Shown one piece after another: positions 1 to 9,319 of a DNA stretch of 64,000 bases; position 1 is the first letter of the stretch; each line of letters starts with the position of its first letter. The notes below the pieces were generated by a model. The model saw only the letters and a list, made by a program, of their open reading frames with translations, did not search any database and was not told the DNA's origin. Origin of the DNA: Rubrobacter tropicus (GTDB lineage Bacteria; Actinomycetota; Rubrobacteria; Rubrobacterales; Rubrobacteraceae). Where the stretch lies: contig NZ_CP045119.1 in NCBI RefSeq assembly GCF_011492945.1, positions 1,426,001 through 1,490,000 on the forward strand, in the 5' to 3' direction. The position numbers and the translations under genes were made by a program.

Positions 1-270
1 GTCTCGGCGGCGCTCTGCGTGCTGGCGCTCGCCGTCCTCTCGACCGCGGTCGCGTACCTGCTGTTTTTCCACCTCATCGCCAGCGCGGGGCCCACGGCCA
101 CCTCAACCGTCACGCTCATAGTGCCGGTCTTCGGCCTGATCTTCGGGGTCCTGTTTCTCGGCGAGCCGGTAGGCTTCGGTACGCTGGCCGGCCTCGCCGT
201 GATCCTGTTCAGCGTCGTCCTCATCACGGGTATCGGTCTCGGAAGGGCCGAAAAAGCCCCGGCCCACTAA
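1..270 (+). CDS. EamA/DMT-family transporter, C-terminal part
   Basis: The reading frame is already open at the left edge, so only the last 89 residues are seen. They form about three hydrophobic segments. The last pair is joined by the phrase FLGEPVG, which is typical of the end of the second EamA repeat of drug/metabolite transporters, where a glutamate-proline pair precedes the final helix. The protein ends with a short basic tail. These are inner-membrane exporters of small metabolites; the substrate cannot be read from this fragment. Its stop lies next to the convergent thioesterase gene, with a three-base overlap of the annotated spans. Confidence 0.75.
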   Translation, partial: VSAALCVLALAVLSTAVAYLLFFHLIASAGPTATSTVTLIVPVFGLIFGVLFLGEPVGFGTLAGLAVILFSVVLITGIGLGRAEKAPAH

Positions 271-707
271 CTCGGGTAGAGCACCATCTGCGTGCAGCGG
301 AAGAGCGCGAGGGTCTTCTCGGGTCCTTGTACGGTGGCGTCCCACACCTGGGTGGTGCGACCGCCGTGGACGAGCCGCGCTTCGCACCAGATGGTCCCCT
401 CGCGGGCCGTGCCGAGGAAGTTGCTCTTAAGCTCTATCGTGGTGAAGCCCGTCGATCCCTCGGGAAGGTGTACGAACGTGCCGTAGCCGCAAGAGGTGTC
501 CGCGAGCGCCACGACCGTCGCCGCGTGCAGGTAGCCGTTCGGCGCCAGAAGCTCGTCCCTCAATTGCAGCCGGCTGGAGATGGAACCCTCCGCCGCCTCC
601 ACTATCTCCAACCCGATAAGCCCCGGCAGCGCGCCCTCGCCGCGCCTGTTCAGATCTTCAACAATCCCCACAGCTTGGTCTCCCACTCCCGCCGATAAGA
701 AGACCAT
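267..707 (-). CDS. PaaI-type hotdog-fold thioesterase
   Basis: A 146-residue protein of the size expected for a single hotdog domain. The central stretch LLAPNGYLHAATVVALADTS matches the PaaI/YbgC layout: the N-G-x-x-H-A motif followed by the long hotdog helix and an aspartate that usually activates water. The later FTTIELKSNFLGTA segment fits the conserved strand after it. Such enzymes hydrolyse acyl-CoA thioesters in the cytoplasm. The ATG at 707 has no clear ribosome site, and an internal GTG a few codons later is possible. It converges with the exporter fragment and diverges from mfd. The substrate is not deducible. Confidence 0.8.
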   Translation of the reverse strand: MVFLSAGVGDQAVGIVEDLNRRGEGALPGLIGLEIVEAAEGSISSRLQLRDELLAPNGYLHAATVVALADTSCGYGTFVHLPEGSTGFTTIELKSNFLGTAREGTIWCEARLVHGGRTTQVWDATVQGPEKTLALFRCTQMVLYPS

Positions 708-745
708 TGTCTCAAATAGCGGATAGCTGACGGCTTCTCTTCACA

Positions 746-772
746 TTGTTTTTGCTCGTGAGCGGGTAGAAT
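746..772 (+). promoter_or_regulatory. Promoter of mfd, apparently leaderless
   Basis: TAGAAT at 767-772 lies only six bases before the GTG start of mfd at 779, with a TTGTTT-like -35 at 746-751. Transcription would start at or within a base or two of the start codon, so the message would have no ribosome-binding leader. No Shine-Dalgarno sequence is present. Confidence 0.5.
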
Positions 773-778
773 CCCCCG

Positions 779-3700
779 GTGAGCGAGAAGACCAGAACCA
801 GGCTCCTGCGCGCCCCGCGCAGGGTTCGCTCTTACCTTGCGGCGAAAGCGGGTTCTCCCGTACTGCTGCTCGCGGCGAGCGAGGAGGCGGCGGAGCGTTA
901 CGCTGGCGAGGCCGCGGTGTTTACCGACGGGCCGGTGGTCCATCTTCCTTCGCGCGGCGTGGCGTTCGGGGACGTGTTCGAGCCGGCGGTCACGCGGGTC
1001 GGCCGGCGGCAGCGGGCTTTGAGGTCGTTCTCTTCGGCCAGGCTCGTGGTGGCCGGTCCGCTCGCTTTCATGGAGAAGACGCCGCTCCACGAGCCGCTAG
1101 CGCTCTCGGGTGGGACGGAGATCGAGCTCGACGAGACGCTCGAGAGGCTCGTCGGCCTGGGTTACGAGAGGGTTGACCGGGCCTCGCGTCCGGGCGAGTT
1201 CGCGGTGCGGGGTGGGATCGTGGACGTCTTCCCGAGCACCCGCCGCTCGCCCGTGCGGGTCGAGTGGTGGGGCGACGAGGTGGAGAGCGTCCGCGCCGTC
1301 TCCCTCGCCACCCAGCGCGTCGTGCGCGAGCTCGAAGGCGTTACCGTCTACGCCGCCCGCGAGGGGGACCTTGCCGGCCTCGCCGCCGCGGCCGGGGACG
1401 GCTACCCGGAGGAGGCCCGCCGCGGGGCGCGGGTGCCGGGCCTCGACCGCCTCCTCGCCGACCTCGACCCCGTCTCGCCGGCCGATCTCGTGCCGGACGG
1501 GTTCGAGGTGTGGCGCGAGGGGGCGCAGGAGGGGTTGCCCGAGGGGCTGGAGGACCTAGTCCGGGAGATGTACGACGAGGCGCCGCCCGCCGCGGACGTG
1601 GAGTTCTCGCTCGACGAGGAGGGGGAGGCAGTCGAGGCGCCGCCGGTCGCGGCGTTCGCCACCACTTTGCGCGAGGCGGCGCGAAGGCTGGACGCGCTGG
1701 TCGAGGGTGGGTTGGCCGTCTTCGTGGCGTGTGATTCCGGCGGGGAGGCGAGGAGGACCGTCTACGCGTTCGGGGAGATCCACCGCACCATGCGCGAGGC
1801 CGAATGGGTCGACCCGTCCCTCCCGCCGGGCCTCTACGCGGTGCCCGGCCCCGTCGAGGAGGGCTTCACGTACCCCGAGGACGGCGTCGCGGTCGTGCGG
1901 CGGGACGCGCTGCTCGGCCGCAGGCGCGAGCCGAAGCGCCGCCCCGGACGGGTGGTCTCATCCTTCGCGGACCTGAAAGTGGGCGACCTCGTCGTCCACG
2001 CGGCGCAGGGCATCGGGCGGTTCGAAGGGCTCGTCGCCAAGGAGGTCCTCGGGGCGACGCGCGACTACATGCAGGTCACCTATCGCGGGGACGACACGCT
2101 CTTCGTCCCCTACGAGCAGATGGAGCTCCTCCACAAGTACATAGGCGGCGAAGGCACGCGCCTGGACAAGCTCGGAGGCTCGACCTGGGCCCAGGTAACC
2201 GACAGGGTCCGCAAGAGGGTAAAAGCGCTGGCCGGTGAGCTCCTCCGTCTCTACGCTCAGAGAGCAGCGGCCCCGGGCTTCGCCTTCCCGCCCGACGCCG
2301 AGTGGGAGCGCGAGCTCGAGGAGAGCTTTCCCTACCAGGAGACCACCGACCAGGAGGCGGCCATAGCCGCCGTCAAGACGGACATGCAGAGGCCCCACCC
2401 GACGGACCGCCTGGTCTGCGGAGACGTCGGCTTCGGTAAGACCGAGGTGGCGGTAAGGGCCGCCTTCAAGGCGACGCTCGCCGGCAAACAGACCATGATG
2501 CTCGCGCCCACCACGATCCTGGTGCAGCAGCACGAGCGGACCTTCGAGAAGCGCCTCGGCTCCTTCGCCGTCAGGGTGGAGAGCCTCTCCAGGTTCACCA
2601 AGCCCGCCGAAAGGCGACGCATCCTCAAGGACTTCGCGGAGGGCGAGGTCGACGTGCTCATAGGGACGCACGCGTTGCTCGGGGCGGAGGTCTCGCCGAA
2701 GGACCTTGGCCTGATCATCGTCGACGAGGAGCAGCGCTTCGGGGTCAAGCACAAGGAGCGGCTCAAGGAGTTCAAGACCAGCGTGGACGTCGTGACGCTT
2801 ACGGCCACCCCGATCCCGCGCACCATGCAGATGGGCCTGGCTTCTTTGCGGGACATAAGCGTCATAGAGACGCCACCCGCCGGACGGCGCAGCATCCAGA
2901 CGCACGTGGGCCCCTACGACGAGGACCTGGTCCGGCGGGCCATCGAGCGGGAGGTGGCCCGTGGCGGGCAGACCTTCTTCGTCCACAACCGCGTCGAGAG
3001 CATAGACGAGGTCACGGAGAGGCTCCGCTCGCTGGTGCCCGACGCGACGTTCGTCACGGCGCACGGGCAGATGCCCGAGCGGGCGCTCGAAGGCGTGATG
3101 GGACACTTCCTCGAAGGCCGGGCAGACGTGCTCGTAACTACCACCATCGTCGAGAGTGGGCTGGACGTGGCGAGCGCCAACACGCTCGTCGTGGACCGGG
3201 CCGACGCGATGGGGCTCGCGCAGCTCTACCAGTTGCGGGGCAGGATCGGGCGCTCCAGCCAGCAGGGCTACGCTTACCTCTTCGCGCCCCTCGGCGCCAC
3301 CGTCGAGTCCCAGAAGCGCCTCGAAGCCCTCATGGACTTTACCGAGCTCGGCAGCGGCTTCGCCATCGCCATGCGGGATCTGGAGATCCGGGGCGCCGGC
3401 AACCTCCTCGGCGCCGAGCAATCGGGCCACATAGCGGCCGTGGGCTTCGAGATGTACCTGCAGCTCCTCGAAGAAGCCGTCGCCCAGGCCAGGGGAGAGT
3501 CGCAGAAGCGGGAGGAGGGGCGGCCCGTCATCGTGGAGTTGTCCCTGGACGCGTACCTGCCGCCCGAGTACGTGATGGACGAGATCGAACGCGTCGACCT
3601 CTACCGCCGCGCTTCGGGCACCTCGTCCCTCGCCGAGGTCGACGACCTCGCCGAAGAGCTAACGGACCGCTTCGGCGCGCTGCCCGAGCCGGCCATCAAC

Positions 3701-3937
3701 CTGCTCGGCATCTCCCGCGCGAAGGTCTTGGCCCGCAAGATCGGGGCTACCTCAGTGAACTTCCGATCCGGCACGCTCTCCGTCTCGGGCGTAACCGCCG
3801 GTCCCGTGGAGTCGGCCCGGATCAGGAAGCACACCGGCGGCACCGTCGGCGGCAGGGAGGGCCGGGTCACCGTCAAAGACTCCGACCTCGGCCCGCTGGA
3901 ACTCGCCGAGGCGACGTTGCGCCTACTCTCCGAGTAG
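779..3937 (+). CDS. mfd: Transcription-repair coupling factor Mfd
   Basis: A 1052-residue superfamily 2 translocase that removes stalled RNA polymerase from damaged DNA and recruits UvrA. Visible in order: an N-terminal UvrB-like half with the HEPL-containing strand near residue 104; a CarD-like polymerase-interaction domain beginning KVGDLVVHAAQGIGRFEGL near residue 400; the RecG-like motor with Walker A GDVGFGKTEVA and the DEEQ box in IIVDEEQRFG; TATPIPRTMQMG; and the Q-L-R-G-R-I-G-R-S motif VI. A C-terminal TRCF domain follows (YLPPEYV...DLYRR). Length is slightly below the E. coli protein. The GTG start is chosen because it sits directly downstream of a -10 element and the next residues match the family start. 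Confidence 0.97.
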   Translation: MSEKTRTRLLRAPRRVRSYLAAKAGSPVLLLAASEEAAERYAGEAAVFTDGPVVHLPSRGVAFGDVFEPAVTRVGRRQRALRSFSSARLVVAGPLAFMEKTPLHEPLALSGGTEIELDETLERLVGLGYERVDRASRPGEFAVRGGIVDVFPSTRRSPVRVEWWGDEVESVRAVSLATQRVVRELEGVTVYAAREGDLAGLAAAAGDGYPEEARRGARVPGLDRLLADLDPVSPADLVPDGFEVWREGAQEGLPEGLEDLVREMYDEAPPAADVEFSLDEEGEAVEAPPVAAFATTLREAARRLDALVEGGLAVFVACDSGGEARRTVYAFGEIHRTMREAEWVDPSLPPGLYAVPGPVEEGFTYPEDGVAVVRRDALLGRRREPKRRPGRVVSSFADLKVGDLVVHAAQGIGRFEGLVAKEVLGATRDYMQVTYRGDDTLFVPYEQMELLHKYIGGEGTRLDKLGGSTWAQVTDRVRKRVKALAGELLRLYAQRAAAPGFAFPPDAEWERELEESFPYQETTDQEAAIAAVKTDMQRPHPTDRLVCGDVGFGKTEVAVRAAFKATLAGKQTMMLAPTTILVQQHERTFEKRLGSFAVRVESLSRFTKPAERRRILKDFAEGEVDVLIGTHALLGAEVSPKDLGLIIVDEEQRFGVKHKERLKEFKTSVDVVTLTATPIPRTMQMGLASLRDISVIETPPAGRRSIQTHVGPYDEDLVRRAIEREVARGGQTFFVHNRVESIDEVTERLRSLVPDATFVTAHGQMPERALEGVMGHFLEGRADVLVTTTIVESGLDVASANTLVVDRADAMGLAQLYQLRGRIGRSSQQGYAYLFAPLGATVESQKRLEALMDFTELGSGFAIAMRDLEIRGAGNLLGAEQSGHIAAVGFEMYLQLLEEAVAQARGESQKREEGRPVIVELSLDAYLPPEYVMDEIERVDLYRRASGTSSLAEVDDLAEELTDRFGALPEPAINLLGISRAKVLARKIGATSVNFRSGTLSVSGVTAGPVESARIRKHTGGTVGGREGRVTVKDSDLGPLELAEATLRLLSE

Positions 3938-4250
3938 GCAGCACGCTCCGCCCTACGGGCAGCTTGTCAGCCCGGCGCCGTTGGCGCCTTTCAGCCCGCT
4001 GCAGCCTTCGGCTTCCGCTCTCGGCACGCCTCCCTGCGGGAGGCTTTCAGCCGGTCGTCTGTGCGCGTTACGCCTCCCGGTACCCAAACCGTCCCGCCCC
4101 GCGCTGCCCGCCCGGCCCGTGCGCAACAAGAAGCTGAAAGCGGAGGCGACAGCCGGAGCGTGCTGAGAGCGAGGACTGCGAAGCAGGCCGATGCGTGCCG
4201 AGAGCGGGGCCCATAGGGCGAAGCGTGCCGAGAGCCGGCGAAGCCGGCGT
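3938..4250. repeat. Mosaic TCAGC/CGCT intergenic repeat block
   Basis: This gap of over 300 bases has no gene. It is filled with short modules of the type TCAGC-cCGCT-hairpin-CGCT-TCAGC. The left part reads in one orientation (for example TTTCAGCCCGCT), and the right part in the opposite one (GCTGAAAGCGGAGGCGACAG, then GCGTGCTGAGAGC). Small variable hairpins are built in, such as GGCGCCGTTGGCGCC and CCTCCCTGCGGGAGG. The convergent arrangement suggests a large folded structure at the 3' end of mfd. The same family recurs in at least ten other gaps in this window. Confidence 0.7.
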
Positions 4251-4255
4251 GCTGA

Positions 4256-4261
4256 TATAAT
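4256..4261 (+). promoter_or_regulatory. -10 element for the parvulin gene
   Basis: A perfect TATAAT follows the last repeat module. No convincing -35 is seen. It would start transcription near 4268, which argues for the TTG at 4310 rather than 4274 as the translation start of the downstream gene. Confidence 0.45.
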
Positions 4262-4309
4262 CTGCCGCGGTTCTTGGAAAGCTATCCCGACAGCGAGGTT
4301 CTCGTCGCT

Positions 4310-5317
4310 TTGAGCAAGCATCTATCTTTGAGGGCGGTCTTTGTCCTGTGCGCGTTGATTCTGGTCTCCGTGGTTGGCTGCCAGCCCGCCGACACGACCG
4401 CCAACTCCGATTCGGGGTCCAAGAAGGTGGCGACTTACGAGGGCGGCGAGGTGACGGAGGGCGAGTTGCAGCAGTTCGCCCAGCAGAGCGGGCTCGGCGA
4501 GCTGGACCCGAGCTCTCCAGAGTACGAGACGGCCGTCCAGCAGGTGATGCCGCAGCTCGTGGGCATCGAGATCGCCAAGACCTACGCCCAGGAGGAGGGC
4601 ATCACTGTCTCGGATAAAGAGGTGGACCAGGAGCTCGAGACCATAAAGCAGCAGGTCGGCGAGCAGGCCCGCGCCTCGGGGCAGAACCTGGAGAACCAGG
4701 AGGCCTTCGACCAGGCGCTCGAAGAGAACAACATCTCCGAGCAGGAGCTCCGCCAGGACATCAGGGAGAACCTCCCGGTCCAGCAGGTCCAGGAGCGGGT
4801 ATCCGGCAACGCCGAGCCTTCCCGGGACGAGGTCCAGAAGTTCTACGACGACAACAAGACCCAGTTCACCCAGCCGGCCCAGCGCTGCGCCAGGCACATC
4901 CTCTTCAACAAGGACCAGAAGGAGAAGGCCGAAGAGGTCAAGGCCGAGCTTGAGAACGGCGGGGACTTCGCCGCGCTCGCCAAGGAGAACTCGCAAGACC
5001 CCGGCAGCGCCGAGAAGGGCGGCGACCTCGGCTGCCTCGGCAAGGGCGAGACCGTGCCCCCCTTCGAGGAGGCCACCTTCGCCGCCGAGCAGGGTGAGAT
5101 CGTCGGCCCCGTAGAGACCGAGTTCGGCTACCATCTCATCGAGGTCACCGAGATCCGCGAGGAGCAGACCCAGCCCCTCGAGGACGTGGAGGCCCAGATC
5201 ACGGACCAGCTAGCCGCCACCCAGCAGGAAGAAGAGTTCACCAAGTGGCTCGACGAACAGAAGAAAGAGCGCAACGTGAAGTACCTGCCGGGCTACAAGC
5301 CTGCCAGCCAGGGGTAG
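4310..5317 (+). CDS. Parvulin-type peptidyl-prolyl isomerase lipoprotein (PrsA/SurA-like)
   Basis: About 335 residues. A hydrophobic N-terminal segment ends in LVSVVGC, a lipobox, so the mature protein should be lipid-anchored outside the membrane at that cysteine. A SurA-N-like helical region with many Gln/Glu residues follows. From about residue 200 comes a rotamase domain starting ARHILF, with the GG-DFAALAKENSQDPGSAEKGGDLG core and the terminal EFGYHLIEVTE. These proteins help fold secreted proteins by proline isomerisation. The TTG at 4310 has an upstream GCGAGGT and fits the TATAAT position; a TTG at 4274 would lengthen the N-terminus by 12 residues. The gene stands alone between two repeat blocks. 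Confidence 0.85.
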   Translation: MSKHLSLRAVFVLCALILVSVVGCQPADTTANSDSGSKKVATYEGGEVTEGELQQFAQQSGLGELDPSSPEYETAVQQVMPQLVGIEIAKTYAQEEGITVSDKEVDQELETIKQQVGEQARASGQNLENQEAFDQALEENNISEQELRQDIRENLPVQQVQERVSGNAEPSRDEVQKFYDDNKTQFTQPAQRCARHILFNKDQKEKAEEVKAELENGGDFAALAKENSQDPGSAEKGGDLGCLGKGETVPPFEEATFAAEQGEIVGPVETEFGYHLIEVTEIREEQTQPLEDVEAQITDQLAATQQEEEFTKWLDEQKKERNVKYLPGYKPASQG

Positions 5318-5335
5318 CGGTTCGCTGCGCGAACC

Positions 5336-6831
<1,496 letters not shown>

Positions 6832-6832
6832 C

Positions 6833-8263
6833 ATGGCCGCCCGCCGGACGAAGATAGTCGCCACTCTGGGGCCAGCCACCTCCTCCGAGGAGAACATAGC
6901 GAAGCTCGTGCGGGCCGGGGTGGACGTTACGAGGTTCAACTTCAGCCACGGCGACCAGAACATGCACCTCAAGAACGCCAAGGTCGTGAGGGACACGGCC
7001 AGAGAGCTCGGGCGCAACGTCGCCATCCTGCAGGACATCCAGGGGCCGAAGATAAGGACCGGTGAGGTCGAGGGCGGCACGGAACTCGTCGCCGGCAACA
7101 GGGTGACCATAGCCGCGGGGGACTTCCTGGGGGACGCGAGCCGGCTCGCGACCTCCTACGACGCGCTCGCGGAAGACGTGCGTCCGGGCCACAGGCTGCT
7201 CATAGACGACGGCCTGATCGGCCTTCGCGTCGAGAGCATCGAGGGCACGGACGTCGTCTGCGAGGTGCTGGAGGGCGGGCCCGTCTCCTCCCACAAGGGC
7301 CTGAACTTCCCCGACTCGAACCTCTCCATAAAAGGGCTCACGCCCAAGGACGTCGAGGACTTGAGGTTCGGGATGGAGGAGGTGCAGCCCGACTGGGTGG
7401 CCGTCTCGTTCGTCAGGACCGGGGACGAGGTGCGGGAGGTAAAGGAGAGGATCAAGGAGTTTGGCGGGAACGCGCCCGTGATCTCCAAGATAGAGAAGCA
7501 CGAGGCCATAGAGAACATCGAGGACATCATGAACGCCTCCGACGGCATCATGGTCGCCCGCGGCGACCTCGCCGTCGAACTCTCGGCCGAGCGGGTCCCG
7601 ATAGAGCAGAAGCGGATGGTAGCGAGGTGCCGCAGGCTCGGCAAGCCCGTAATAGTGGCGACGCAGATGCTCGACTCCATGATCCGCAACCCAAGGCCCA
7701 CCCGCGCCGAGGTCTCCGACGTGGCCAACGCGATCTTCGACCGCGCCGACGCGGTGATGCTCTCGGGGGAGACGGCCGTCGGACGCTACCCGATGCAGAG
7801 CGTGCAGGAGATGGAGCGCATCTGCCGGGCGGCGGAGGGCGCCATAAACTACGGCCGCGACATCCCGTCGTCCGCCTCCTGGGGCCGGGGCGACCGCTAC
7901 GACGCCGTCACCCACGCGGCCTGCGAGCTCGCCGAGGACCTGGAGACCGAGGCCATACTGACCTCGACCCAGACAGGGCTTTCGTGCATAAGGGTGGCGA
8001 GGTTCAGGCCGCCGAACAAGATCCTGGCGATAAGCCCCATAGAGCACACCGTTCGTATGCTCGCGCTCGTCTGGGGCGTTACCTCCATCCTCGGCGAGCA
8101 GGCCGGCTCCCTGGAAGACCGCTTCGCCGGGGCCATAAGGGCCGCCAGGGATGCGGGGCACCTGCAGGATGGCGACGAGGTGATCCTGACCGGCGGCACG
8201 GCGGGCTCGGTGCCGGGCTCGACCAACGTCGTCGAGGTAGTGACCGTGGGGGAAGAGACCTGA
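6833..8263 (+). CDS. pyk: Pyruvate kinase
   Basis: 476 residues of the compact bacterial form. It converts phosphoenolpyruvate and ADP to pyruvate and ATP, the step after enolase, whose gene ends one base before it. Seen in order: the N-terminal TKIVATLGPATSS; NFSHG; the B domain; the catalytic lysine block VISKIEKHEAIENI; the metal-binding GIMVARGDLAVEL; VIVATQMLDSMIRNPRPTRAEVSDVANA; and LSGETAVGRYP. The C-terminal regulatory domain closes with TGGTAGSVPGSTNVVEV. Downstream come cell-division genes, the usual actinobacterial order eno-(pyk)-divIC-DUF501. Confidence 0.97.
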   Translation: MAARRTKIVATLGPATSSEENIAKLVRAGVDVTRFNFSHGDQNMHLKNAKVVRDTARELGRNVAILQDIQGPKIRTGEVEGGTELVAGNRVTIAAGDFLGDASRLATSYDALAEDVRPGHRLLIDDGLIGLRVESIEGTDVVCEVLEGGPVSSHKGLNFPDSNLSIKGLTPKDVEDLRFGMEEVQPDWVAVSFVRTGDEVREVKERIKEFGGNAPVISKIEKHEAIENIEDIMNASDGIMVARGDLAVELSAERVPIEQKRMVARCRRLGKPVIVATQMLDSMIRNPRPTRAEVSDVANAIFDRADAVMLSGETAVGRYPMQSVQEMERICRAAEGAINYGRDIPSSASWGRGDRYDAVTHAACELAEDLETEAILTSTQTGLSCIRVARFRPPNKILAISPIEHTVRMLALVWGVTSILGEQAGSLEDRFAGAIRAARDAGHLQDGDEVILTGGTAGSVPGSTNVVEVVTVGEET

Positions 8264-8284
8264 GGGGAGGTTGAGGCCGGGCCG

Positions 8285-8562
8285 ATGAGCGTGCCCCGGA
8301 GATTAAGGCCGGTAGCGGTGCTTCTCTACGCCGCGTTCGTCGGCCTCCTCCTGGCCTCCTACATCTCCCTTTAGAGAGCATAATCTCCGGCCGCGCGGAC
8401 GTCGCCGCCCTGGAGCAAAAGCTCGAAGAAGCAAAGATCCACAACACCGAACAGCAACGCCTCGTAAAGGACCTAAACACCCCGGCCGGTATCGAGCGCG
8501 CCGCCCGCGAGCGGTACGGGATGATAAAGCCGGGCGAGAAGGTCTACATAGTCTCCGACTAG
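8285..8562 (+). pseudogene. Septum formation initiator (DivIC/FtsB-like), frame broken
   Basis: The ATG at 8285 opens a frame encoding a basic N-terminus and one transmembrane segment (VAVLLYAAFVGLLLASYISL), then stops at TAG 8372. One frame away the protein continues without interruption as ESIISGRADVAALEQ..., a coiled coil, and ends with the family signature ERAARERYGMIKPGEKVYIV before TAG at 8560-8562. Adding one base near 8371-8374 would join the halves into a typical protein of about 92 residues that helps assemble the divisome. No slippery sequence suited to programmed frameshifting is obvious. The neighbours eno upstream and DUF501 downstream support the identification. An assembly error or a real mutation are both possible. 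Confidence 0.75.
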
Positions 8563-8699
8563 GCTTCAGGTTGCAGGTTTCAGGCATTAGGGAAGGATCT
8601 TGAGGGCGATGACGCTAGTAGGAAACTGGCGCTTGTGATGGGCCGCCGTCTGCGGCTTGGTGCGGTGCCCGCCGGGGTTTACCTAAGAGCTGAAGCCTG

Positions 8700-9152
8700 A
8701 TGCCTGATGCCTCGCCTGATCGCGAAGCGGTCACGCGCCAGCTCGGGCGTGAGCCCAGACCTTTCCGGGTTGCGGCGCGGTGCCCGTTCGGGACGCCAAG
8801 CGTTATCGAGAACGAGCGGGCGCGGAACATGCCCACGAGCTTCTGGGTTACGTGCCCGAGCCTGGTCGCCGAGATCTCACGCGTCGAGTCCACGGGCGGC
8901 GTCAGGGAGGCGGGGGAGGCGGTCGGTGAGGAGGCCGTCGAGGCGATTCACGAGGAGCACCGCGCCCTCTACGGTACGCGGGTCGCGGGCGTCAGGGAGG
9001 GCGGAAACGTGAAGTGCCTGCACGCGTTCACGGCCCTGCAACTCTCCGGCGCCATCCCGAACGCCGTCGCGGAATGGACGCTCGGGCGGCTGGAGAGGCC
9101 TTATCCCGAGAACGCGTGTTGCACCCGGGTATTCGAAGAGCAGAAAAGCTGA
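8700..9152 (+). CDS. DUF501 family protein
   Basis: 150 residues. The sequence has the hallmarks of the actinobacterial DUF501 family: an early LGR-PR block followed by RCPFGTPSVIEN, then MPTSFWVTCP, the SRVESTGGV segment, and a late HAFTALQLSGAIPNAVAEWTL helix with a closing cysteine pair (NACC). The function is unknown. In actinobacteria it sits directly after the septum formation initiator and before an exopolyphosphatase, which is where it is here, so a division or envelope role is often suspected. The ATG at 8700 lies within a repeat-like GCCTGATGCCTGATGCC stretch and the exact start is uncertain. Confidence 0.8.
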   Translation: MPDASPDREAVTRQLGREPRPFRVAARCPFGTPSVIENERARNMPTSFWVTCPSLVAEISRVESTGGVREAGEAVGEEAVEAIHEEHRALYGTRVAGVREGGNVKCLHAFTALQLSGAIPNAVAEWTLGRLERPYPENACCTRVFEEQKS

Positions 9153-9186
9153 CTGCTATACTCGTGATGCGTTTCGCGGCGCGTGC

Positions 9187-9259
9187 GGGGGCGTAGCCCA
9201 ACGGCAGAGGCAGAGGACTTAAAATCCTCACAGTGTGGGTTCGAATCCCACCGCCCCTA
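9187..9259 (+). tRNA. tRNA with UAA anticodon (Leu by anticodon), short variable loop
   Basis: A complete 73-base cloverleaf without encoded CCA. Acceptor stem GGGGGCG pairs with CGCCCCT (one G-T at the tip), the D stem is GCC/GGC, anticodon stem GAGGA/TCCTC encloses loop CTTAAAA, and the T arm is GTGGG-TTCGAAT-CCCAC; the discriminator is A. The anticodon reads UAA, which should decode UUA leucine. The variable loop is only ACAGT, five bases, so this is a class I shape, whereas bacterial leucine tRNAs normally have a long variable arm. A TATACT -10 box lies at 9157-9162. Confidence 0.85.
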
Positions 9260-9319
9260 CTCAGCAATGGGACCTTTGGGCCGCCCCGTTTCCGAGATCT
9301 AAGGTAAGGAAGGCATCCA

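Noticed and set aside
1958-3430. 490-codon frame antisense to mfd
   Set aside because: It mirrors a strongly conserved gene and shows only Arg/Gly/Pro/Val-rich composition-driven sequence.
8365-8380. Programmed frameshift in divIC
   Set aside because: No X-XXY-YYZ heptamer or downstream pseudoknot is apparent; mutation or sequence error is simpler.
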